Assembly: GCA_002361235.1 (NCBI GenBank)
Contig: DESI01000092.1
Span: 1-10,500, forward strand
Reading direction: 5' to 3'
Source of the DNA: Porphyromonadaceae bacterium UBA3318
GTDB taxonomy: Bacteria; Bacteroidota; Bacteroidia; Bacteroidales; Muribaculaceae
DNA: 10,500 bases
Position 1 is the first letter of the stretch. Each line of letters begins with the position of its first letter. The notes beneath the pieces were generated by a model, which saw nothing but the letters and a program-made list of their open reading frames with translations, was not told where the DNA came from and did no database searches. This document shows, in pieces, positions 1-5,353 of the stretch. Both the position numbers and the translations under genes were made by a program.

Positions 1-149
1 TGATTACTTTTTCAGTGCCCTGCGATGAGGCCGGGCGTTTTTGTATCAGGCACGCTGCTATGAGAAGCAGGCGGGGTGGTTGAGGCGAGCGGCTTTAGCC
101 GCGAACACGACTGTGGGGACACCGCCGCCCGATAAAGCTGCCGGCGGGA
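1..149. other. Non-coding sequence after the GH26 gene
   Basis: No credible ORF or RNA gene is seen. Small dyads lie at 89-102 (GCGGC, TTTA, GCCGC) and at 122-127 with 142-147. Neither is followed by a T-run in the direction of GH26 transcription, so I cannot name a clear terminator for the GH26 unit. Confidence 0.5.
17..42 (+). terminator. Possible weak plus-strand terminator
   Basis: GCCC (17-20) and GGGC (33-36) can pair, and TTTTT follows at 38-42 on the plus strand. The stem is short. If real it would serve a plus-strand gene lying to the left of the window, converging on the GH26 gene. Confidence 0.25.
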
Positions 150-1592
150 TTACCAGCCGAGGAGCTGGGCGCGGTTCAGCACGGAGGGGGCGGTGAACAC
201 CGCTTTGAGGTGCGCGGGGGTGTTACCGAAGCCGTCGGCTTCCTCTCCCTTCTTATGCTGGTCGTAGGTGTACCAGAGGGTGAAGTAGCTCCAGTTGGCG
301 CCGTCCTGCAGGCACTTGTCGGGATCGGGCATATAGCCGACCTCGGCCAGGGCCACGGGCTTCAGGCTCTTACCCATGTTGCGCACTGCCACGTACGCAT
401 CCTTGTGGCTGGAGTCGTCGCCTGCCTGGGGATAGATGTCGACGCCGAGGATATCCACGCAGTCGTTGCCGGGATAGTCTGCAGCCATCTCTTGATCATG
501 GCCTGCCGAATACTGTGCGGTCCATACCCATATCAGGTTATTAACGCCATTCACGTTCACGATGCGGTCGTACATCAGCTTCCACAGCTGCTTGGTGTAC
601 TCGCTGCCGTAACGGCCCCACCAGAACCAAGGATTGTTGTACTCATAGCTACCGGCAGCCTCGTGCAGCGGACGCCACAGCACCGCGATGCCTGCGGCCT
701 CCAGCTTCTTGAACACGGCCGAAACCTTGTCGAGGTCCGCGAGAATGAATTCATGCTGCCACGTGCCTTCCTTCAGAGCCTCGCGGATGTCGAATTCGGT
801 GGATCCGTCCACAATATCGCCGGGTACGCGCGCACCGTAGCGGTTGTAGTCCTTCTTGTCGTAGGCATCCTTGTCGGTGGGTACGCGCCAGTGCCACATA
901 TAACCCACCATGCCGTGCGCGTTCCACTGGGCCTGCGCCGGCGTAATGTCGTTGTAGTCAATCCAGTTCTGGCCCGACTCGGGGAGATGGATGAAGTCGT
1001 AGCACGTCATGCCGGGATAAACGCCCGTAATCTTGTCAATCCAATCTGAGAAGTCGTTGTTGTTGTTGACGTTGGCCATGGCACCGGACACAATCTTCTT
1101 GCCGATGTTCTGCACCAGGAACGCGTACACATCCTTGGCAGCCTTGGTAGCATTGGGGTTGACCAGAGCCATGTCGCCTACGGGAATGTTAACGCCTTCG
1201 GTACGGAACTTGACAGTCACCTCGTCGCAGAACTTCTCGGCTGCGATGGTAGCCACACAGCGACGCGGTACGACGAAGGTGTAATCGGCCCCCTCGCTGA
1301 GCACGACAGTGGCCTTCAGAATCTTATTGTCTTCGAGAACGGTGGGCACCTCCACGCCGTTAAGGGTGGCCTTTACGGCCTGGTTCAGCGCCACCGGCTC
1401 GGAATACTCGACGGTAATTTCCTTGAGGTCCGGACTGACTGTGACGCCGTCGGCCACGGATGTGGCCACGACGGTGGCCGGAGGCAGAGTGTTAGGCTCG
1501 TCCTTGACGTTATCGTCGTCGCAGGAGGTCAGCGCGCCGAACGACAGCAGCGCGATGAGGGCCGGGATATGTTTCTTTATGTTTGGAATCAT
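150..1592 (-). CDS. GH26 family glycoside hydrolase, probable surface endo-beta-1,4-mannanase lipoprotein
   Basis: The protein is 480 residues. Seen: a lipoprotein signal peptide ending in LTSC with Cys24, followed by DDDN, which fits the Bacteroidetes surface-export signal; an Ig-like domain at about residues 40-133 (Big_5-like beta pattern); and a catalytic (beta/alpha)8 domain at about 140-480. The GH26 acid/base motif WRPLHE places Glu311 after the conserved His310, followed by the family's FWWG (323-326). The motif ALAEVG places the nucleophile at Glu417. Known: GH26 is a clan GH-A retaining family made up mostly of beta-1,4-mannanases, with a few beta-1,3-xylanases and others. Inferred: it cleaves a mannan, glucomannan or galactomannan at the cell surface, feeding the SusC/SusD importer. 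It starts 45 bp after the 651-residue binding protein ends, so the two are probably co-transcribed. The catalytic residues are intact and the length is normal. The family call is strong; the exact substrate is less certain. Confidence 0.93.
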   Translation of the reverse strand: MIPNIKKHIPALIALLSFGALTSCDDDNVKDEPNTLPPATVVATSVADGVTVSPDLKEITVEYSEPVALNQAVKATLNGVEVPTVLEDNKILKATVVLSEGADYTFVVPRRCVATIAAEKFCDEVTVKFRTEGVNIPVGDMALVNPNATKAAKDVYAFLVQNIGKKIVSGAMANVNNNNDFSDWIDKITGVYPGMTCYDFIHLPESGQNWIDYNDITPAQAQWNAHGMVGYMWHWRVPTDKDAYDKKDYNRYGARVPGDIVDGSTEFDIREALKEGTWQHEFILADLDKVSAVFKKLEAAGIAVLWRPLHEAAGSYEYNNPWFWWGRYGSEYTKQLWKLMYDRIVNVNGVNNLIWVWTAQYSAGHDQEMAADYPGNDCVDILGVDIYPQAGDDSSHKDAYVAVRNMGKSLKPVALAEVGYMPDPDKCLQDGANWSYFTLWYTYDQHKKGEEADGFGNTPAHLKAVFTAPSVLNRAQLLGW

Positions 1593-1608
1593 GATTGGTA
1601 GTTTTATC

Positions 1609-1634
1609 GGAGGGCGGCAGGGACGCCGCCCTCC
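1609..1634 (-). other. GC-rich hairpin between the 651-residue gene and the GH26 gene
   Basis: GGAGGGCGGC (1609-1618) and GCCGCCCTCC (1625-1634) form a perfect 10-bp stem with a 6-nt loop, inside the 45-bp gap. It starts three bases after the stop codon at 1638 and ends about 16 bases before the GH26 ATG. There is no T-run after it, so read-through into GH26 is likely. It may set relative expression of the two genes or stabilise the upstream message. Confidence 0.55.
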
Positions 1635-1637
1635 CGG

Positions 1638-3593
1638 TTATTCAAGGGTTACTTTGGTCATCTTATATCCGGTACCTGTTATGACGAGGCCACCGTTGGC
1701 CACCAGGTCGTCAATGACATCCTTGGTGAGCACATACTCGGCTACGCCTTCCGCGGGAGTATCGACCTGACCGATACCGGGCAATGCCGCCCAGTCCTGT
1801 CCATGGCGCACATCGACACACCACCATTCGCCGTCGGCGACAAGGGGCGTACAGTAGATACGCAGCTTGGTGCCGGCTTTCACTGTGCTCCAGTCATATC
1901 CGCCCCAGGCCAAATCCTGGTTACCGCCCCAGCCGGTGTTGTCCCAGTCGCCGGTCCAGATCACCGTCTCGTTAGAAGCGTTGGGGTTGATCACGTCGTA
2001 GGTGTAGCTTATCTCGCCGTTGCTTGACACCAGAGTGACGGTGGTGTTCTTGGCGGCGTCCGCCGGCAGATTGATGTAAAGGGTCTCCCCTGTCACGATG
2101 AACTGCACGTTCTGACCGTTGACCTTGACTGCCGTCAGCTTATCGCCGTTCTTGACCTCGGCTTCCATCAACTGACCGGCGTGCAGTTCCTCCGACTTCA
2201 CGAGGGTTATGTAGGCACACTCGGGCAGCTTCACTTCAAGATTCTGTGTGGTGACCTTCTCGTCATTATTCATCACGAGGGTCAATGCACCCGAAGCAGC
2301 TGTGGGCGGAACGGTCACTGTTATCTTGTCGGCAGTCGCGTTCTTGGGTTCAAGCTTAGCGCCGCCTCCGAACTCAATCTCCTTGACCAGGTCGAGGTTA
2401 CGGCCGTGAATCTCGAGAGCCGAGGCTGCCGGAACAGGATTCGGATTGAATGCCGTAACCTCAGGCTTGGCGGTAGCGGCCGCCACGGTCACGGTCTTGC
2501 CGCTCTTCAGGTTCAGGACGATGTCGCCGCTCTGGGCCATCTCCGGCCACTTGGTTGTAATCTTCGTGGCGGTAATCTCGGGAGTAACGGCGGACTCTAC
2601 GCCGGGGAATACCATAGTCGTTACCTGGTCCATGTTGACGCCGCGGACGGAGAATGTGTCGCCGGCACGCAGGTCCTTGGCAGGCTCGGCCACAAGACCG
2701 GTGGGAACCACCACGCCGATGTTGGCCACAGCCACCTTCACGCCCGATGCGGGAACGGCGCAGATGGCACCGTCGCTGATGTCGCCGGGCAGAGTGAACC
2801 GGAGCTTGCCGTCGGCATATTCGAAGTCAATCTCCTTGTTGGCCGGAGTCACTACCTTACGCACCAGGTCAAGGTCGGTGCCCTCGATGGTGATCACGTC
2901 GCCACCCTTGGCATCGGTCAGGTCCAAAGGCTTCTCTACGGCGGGAAGTACTATCTCCACTTCCTGCTCGCTCTCGATGACGTTAGGCATTGCCTTGCCG
3001 TCGGAGACGGAGATTACGCCGCTGATGGCCTCCTCCGGAACGGTCAGCACAATCTCGTGACGCTCGTGCTTCTTGAAGTCGGCGCCCTTCACTATGACGC
3101 TGTCGTTCAGGAACGAAAACCATACCTCGTTGATAAGATTAAGGTATTCACCCTTGATGGTGAGGTCCTGGCCGGGCTTAACGGGCGAGGGAGCAATCTC
3201 CTCGATACCGATAGGCTCGGTGTATGTAAGCATGGTCTTGGTCACTATTTCGCCGCCGGCGTGTGTCAGTGTCAGCTGGCCGGGCTCAGCCTCCTGGGGA
3301 ACCTTGATGCGGATCTCCTGCGGGTTGATCTGCTCAATGTCAGTGATAGGGTCGCAACCCGGAATCTGAATCTTAGTGATCTGATCCATGCCGGTGCCGA
3401 GGAAGCGGAGCTGACCGCCACGCGCCACAGGCGAAGGACCGAACACATTCAGGTTGACGCAGCCCTTATACTGATTGGTGTCGAAATTGTTGTCGTCGCT
3501 GCAGGAAGTCAGCATGGCGAAGCCGCCAGCTGCCAGTCCCATCATCAGCCAGACTAAAAATTTACCTGATTTTTTCATTTTCAATGTAGGCAT
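1638..3593 (-). CDS. Multi-Ig/IPT-domain surface lipoprotein, putative glycan-binding protein (SGBP-like)
   Basis: The protein is 651 residues. Seen: a signal peptide ending in MLTSC (Cys31) followed by SDDNN, a surface lipoprotein signal; then six consecutive Ig-like units at about 46-124, 127-216, 217-297, 298-374, 375-456 and 457-536. Most follow an IPT/TIG-like pattern (P-x-P-V, then G-x-x-L-x-I-x-G-x-x-L-x-x-V, then a V-P-x-x-A-x-S-G turn). The C-terminal domain of about 110 residues (541-651) is rich in Trp (546, 550, 555, 563, 568, 590, 591, 601) and ends in a TGTGYKMTKVTL beta strand. Known: chains of Ig domains carrying a terminal binding domain are typical of Bacteroidetes surface glycan-binding proteins. 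Inferred: the Ig chain is a spacer that holds the C-terminal module away from the membrane to bind the polymer cut by the neighbouring GH26. Start choice: the ATG at 3593 has AAGGA just upstream; a second in-frame ATG at 3578 (MKKSGK) is also plausible. The first ATG lies inside an arm of the inverted repeat. Confidence 0.85.
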   Translation of the reverse strand: MPTLKMKKSGKFLVWLMMGLAAGGFAMLTSCSDDNNFDTNQYKGCVNLNVFGPSPVARGGQLRFLGTGMDQITKIQIPGCDPITDIEQINPQEIRIKVPQEAEPGQLTLTHAGGEIVTKTMLTYTEPIGIEEIAPSPVKPGQDLTIKGEYLNLINEVWFSFLNDSVIVKGADFKKHERHEIVLTVPEEAISGVISVSDGKAMPNVIESEQEVEIVLPAVEKPLDLTDAKGGDVITIEGTDLDLVRKVVTPANKEIDFEYADGKLRFTLPGDISDGAICAVPASGVKVAVANIGVVVPTGLVAEPAKDLRAGDTFSVRGVNMDQVTTMVFPGVESAVTPEITATKITTKWPEMAQSGDIVLNLKSGKTVTVAAATAKPEVTAFNPNPVPAASALEIHGRNLDLVKEIEFGGGAKLEPKNATADKITVTVPPTAASGALTLVMNNDEKVTTQNLEVKLPECAYITLVKSEELHAGQLMEAEVKNGDKLTAVKVNGQNVQFIVTGETLYINLPADAAKNTTVTLVSSNGEISYTYDVINPNASNETVIWTGDWDNTGWGGNQDLAWGGYDWSTVKAGTKLRIYCTPLVADGEWWCVDVRHGQDWAALPGIGQVDTPAEGVAEYVLTKDVIDDLVANGGLVITGTGYKMTKVTLE

Positions 3594-3621
3594 CGTTCCT
3601 TAAAAAATATATACGCCAGGG
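3588..3621. repeat. Left arm of the 34-bp inverted repeat
   Basis: This arm overlaps the first six bases of the 651-residue ORF if that starts at 3593. On the minus strand it carries a run of Ts, AAGGA and the ATG. It differs from the reverse complement of the right arm only at 3609 (opposite 3899). Confidence 0.9.
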
Positions 3622-3714
3622 TCGCAGATGTGCCTTAGATTTAGCCTTGCAGACTCAGGAGCATAGCGGGCTATGTGACTGAGTCAAAAGGCTAAAGATG
3701 AGGTGCAGCTGCGA
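3622..3714. repeat. Long interrupted hairpin (about 93 nt) inside the invertible segment
   Basis: Nested complementary arms are seen: 3622-3627 with 3709-3714 (6 bp), 3640-3648 with 3688-3696 (9 bp), 3652-3658 with 3679-3685 (7 bp) and 3662-3667 with 3670-3675 (6 bp, two central bases). The three inner stems are separated by small internal loops (3x2 and 3x3). It could be a cruciform, an RNA element in the leader of the 651-residue gene, or a barrier to transcription. Neither side has a T-run placed as in a classic intrinsic terminator. Confidence 0.6.
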
Positions 3715-3732
3715 GTCTTAGGTAATATTTCT

Positions 3733-3761
3733 TTTGGACATGCCTTTTATTAGTAGATTGT
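3733..3761 (+). promoter_or_regulatory. Weak promoter-like pair, pointing away from the 651-residue gene
   Basis: TTTG (3733-3736) is followed after 17 bp by TAGATTGT (3754-3761), a partial match to the Bacteroidetes -33/-7 pair (TTTG and TAnnTTTG). In the present orientation it faces right, away from the 651-residue gene; after inversion it would face it. The match is imperfect and the spacer is shorter than usual, so this is only a candidate. Confidence 0.2.
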
Positions 3762-3771
3762 TTTTAACAAT
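3757..3771. repeat. Small AT-rich hairpin inside the invertible segment
   Basis: ATTGTT (3757-3762) and AACAAT (3766-3771) form a 6-bp inverted repeat around TTT. It lies near the centre of the segment and could equally be a protein-binding dyad. Confidence 0.4.
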
Positions 3772-3827
3772 TCAAATTATTATGTGCCTTGTCCGGTGTC
3801 TTTTCGGTTAATTTATCCGCTCTCCTC

Positions 3828-3851
3828 GGTCACAGCCGCGAGGCTGTGACC
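3828..3851. repeat. Perfect 10-bp hairpin with GCGA loop
   Basis: GGTCACAGCC (3828-3837) and GGCTGTGACC (3842-3851) form a perfect stem closed by GCGA, a GNRA-type tetraloop when read as plus-strand RNA (TCGC on the minus strand). It is flanked by partly complementary A/T-rich runs (AATTTAT at 3810-3816, ATAAATT at 3863-3869) that could extend it through a large internal loop. No T-run follows directly on either strand. Confidence 0.65.
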
Positions 3852-3886
3852 TCACAGACCGAATAAATTATCTCGAAAATCCACCG

Positions 3887-3920
3887 CCCTGGCGTATACA
3901 TTTTTTAAGGAACGATGCCT
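3887..3920. repeat. Right arm of the 34-bp inverted repeat
   Basis: This is the inverted partner of 3588-3621. Read on the plus strand it also carries TTTTTTAAGGAACG followed by ATG (3915), which opens a reading frame of only 12 codons before TAA (3951-3953). No real gene follows on the plus strand, so this start is probably non-functional in the present orientation. Confidence 0.9.
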
Positions 3921-3932
3921 CTCTTTTTGGTC

Positions 3933-3971
3933 GGTGCGCTTCCTGTGGTGTAACGCCGCAGGAGGCGCACC
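3933..3971 (-). other. GC-rich hairpin just after the susC-susD-SGBP operon
   Basis: GGTGCGCTTCCTG (3933-3945) pairs with CAGGAGGCGCACC (3959-3971): 13 pairs including one G-T, around a 13-nt loop that can pair further. It begins 11 bp after the stop codon of the 446-residue gene. In the direction of transcription it is followed by an A-rich rather than a T-rich run, so it does not fit a standard intrinsic terminator. It could protect the mRNA 3' end or mark a processing site. Confidence 0.5.
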
Positions 3972-3982
3972 TGTGACTGATG

Positions 3983-5323
3983 TTACTTCTTCACGACACG
4001 GATGTTGTCGATTCGGAGGATAGGCGTGCAGTCCACGCCGGTCCACACGGCGTTGGCGCCGTCGGTGGTATCCACCCACAGGAATATCTGCAAATTAGCG
4101 AAGTCGGTCACCTCGGAAGGCACTGACTTGGCGGCCTTGGCATCGGCACCGTATGTAAGTTCGCTGAGCGGATACACCACGGTGACCCACTTGCCCTTGG
4201 TGGTGTAAGGCGTAGCCTCGGTCCAGGGCTTCCAGAGACCGCGTCCCCATCCGGCCACCTGCTTCAGGTAGTCGTTGTTGCAACCGGCCACTGTGTTGCC
4301 GAACACATCGGTTCCCGCGTTACCCATCGACACCTTGTCGGTACCGGAGAAGATGATCTGCATGGGGTTGGCCTGCCATGCACCGTTTTCGGGAACGAAA
4401 AGCTCGAACTTCAGCACCTTGTTCTTGAAGTCGGAAAAGTCGGCTACGTCGAACAGACGCGCGCCCTCACGCTCGGGATAGTCGGTGGGCGTGTTCCAGC
4501 TGCCGGCCCAGTACTCGAAGCTGAATTTGCCGTCGTCCCAGCCGCCGGCCGCCAGTGTGGTGGCGCCGTCGCCGAGCTGCATATAGTTGCCCGAGATACC
4601 GTCCTCGTTCTGTACGGGCTGTGCGTGCCAGCCGTGGTTAGTCAGGCCGGTCTGGCCGTCGAAGTCGAACAGCATTCCGTTGGTGTCCATATAATTGAAG
4701 CTTGACTTTCCCTCGCCATAGATGGAGCTGATCACGATGGGACCCTCATGGGTACCCTCGGGCACCTCAATGACGAGCTGTTCCTGAGCGATGCTCTTGA
4801 TTTTGGCCTCGATGTCGCCGGGGAATACGACCTTCAGGGGCACGTTGGGATCGTTGGCGAAGTAAGCGCCGTTGATCACCATCTCCTCGCCTGCGCGGGC
4901 ATATTCGCAGCTCACGTCGTTGATGCGGGGTGCCGGCACGAATACGTTGAACTCATAGTCAACCGCAGTGCCTTTGCTGGTGATGAAGCGGGCTATGTTC
5001 GTAACCTCGCCCGGGAGATTGTTGGGGATGTCGACGATGATGGTATGGCTCGTCACCATGTTGGGATTGAGCTTTGCCTTCTGGTCGTTGAACCACACCT
5101 GCTGCACGTCGCCCATGTTGTCGCCCACGAAGCATACTCGGGCTCCAAGGGAGGCGCTGACCAGGAGAGAGTCGCTCTTGTCGATGTCACAGCTGCGGGC
5201 ATACTTGATGACGGGGGTCTTGCCCTTGTCGTGTTCGGCGTCCGTCTGCTCGCACGAGCTCAGAGCGCCGCCCAGCACCAAGGCCCCGATTGACAGCATT
5301 CCTATCTTTATTATCTTGTTCAT
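3983..5323 (-). CDS. Surface glycan-binding lipoprotein with Ig/IPT domains and SGBP-B-like C-terminal domain
   Basis: The protein is 446 residues from the ATG at 5323; the frame is open four codons further, to a TTG at 5335, but the ATG gives a normal signal peptide (MNKIIKIG). Seen: lipobox ALSSC with Cys24; an Ig-like domain at about 35-130; an IPT/TIG-like domain at about 131-214 with the P-E-G-T-x-x-G-P-I turn; and a C-terminal domain at about 215-446 with many aromatics (Trp232, 262, 272, 276, 316, 359, 364, 367) ending in RIDNIRVVKK. Known: this layout matches SGBP-B type proteins, encoded right after susC/susD in many PULs, whose C-terminal domain (first described for xyloglucan) binds the target polysaccharide. 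Inferred: it is an outer-surface binding protein for the substrate of this locus and occupies the SusE/SusF position. It starts about 30 bp after susD ends and is followed by a hairpin, so it is probably the last gene of the susCD operon. Which glycan it binds cannot be read from sequence. Confidence 0.88.
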   Translation of the reverse strand: MNKIIKIGMLSIGALVLGGALSSCEQTDAEHDKGKTPVIKYARSCDIDKSDSLLVSASLGARVCFVGDNMGDVQQVWFNDQKAKLNPNMVTSHTIIVDIPNNLPGEVTNIARFITSKGTAVDYEFNVFVPAPRINDVSCEYARAGEEMVINGAYFANDPNVPLKVVFPGDIEAKIKSIAQEQLVIEVPEGTHEGPIVISSIYGEGKSSFNYMDTNGMLFDFDGQTGLTNHGWHAQPVQNEDGISGNYMQLGDGATTLAAGGWDDGKFSFEYWAGSWNTPTDYPEREGARLFDVADFSDFKNKVLKFELFVPENGAWQANPMQIIFSGTDKVSMGNAGTDVFGNTVAGCNNDYLKQVAGWGRGLWKPWTEATPYTTKGKWVTVVYPLSELTYGADAKAAKSVPSEVTDFANLQIFLWVDTTDGANAVWTGVDCTPILRIDNIRVVKK

Positions 5324-5353
5324 GTTCTTAATCAATTTAGGGATTAGTGCTTA

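Larger units (their letters stand above)
3588..3920. other. Candidate invertible segment (inverton) bounded by 34-bp inverted repeats
   Basis: The outermost arms, 3588-3621 and 3887-3920, are inverted copies with 33 of 34 positions matching. They enclose about 265 bp of AT-rich DNA without a credible gene. Each arm, read outward, contains a T-run, AAGGAACG and ATGCC, so flipping the interior would leave the ribosome binding site and start codon of the 651-residue gene intact and change only what lies upstream. This is the arrangement of phase-variable promoters in Bacteroidales. No target-site duplication and no transposase are seen, which argues against an insertion sequence. No recombinase gene is in the window. 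Confidence 0.55.

Noticed and set aside
2181..3557. Long plus-strand open frame antisense to the 651-residue gene
   Set aside because: It lies wholly within the IPT-domain gene, has a composition typical of an antisense frame in GC-rich coding DNA, and shows no domain or signal; the minus-strand frame has clear domains.
3588..3920. A MITE or insertion sequence remnant
   Set aside because: Terminal inverted repeats are present, but the flanks (3580-3587 and 3921-3928) show no target-site duplication and there is no transposase fragment. Not fully excluded, but the overlap with a start codon fits an inverton better.
3933..3971. Intrinsic terminator of the susC operon
   Set aside because: The stem is good but the bases after it in the transcribed direction are A-rich, not T-rich, so it is recorded only as a hairpin.
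3852..4079. Small 75-codon minus-strand frame overlapping the end of the 446-residue gene
   Set aside because: It is Arg-rich, spans the right inverted-repeat arm and the hairpin, and overlaps the true frame out of phase; no start signal or family likeness.
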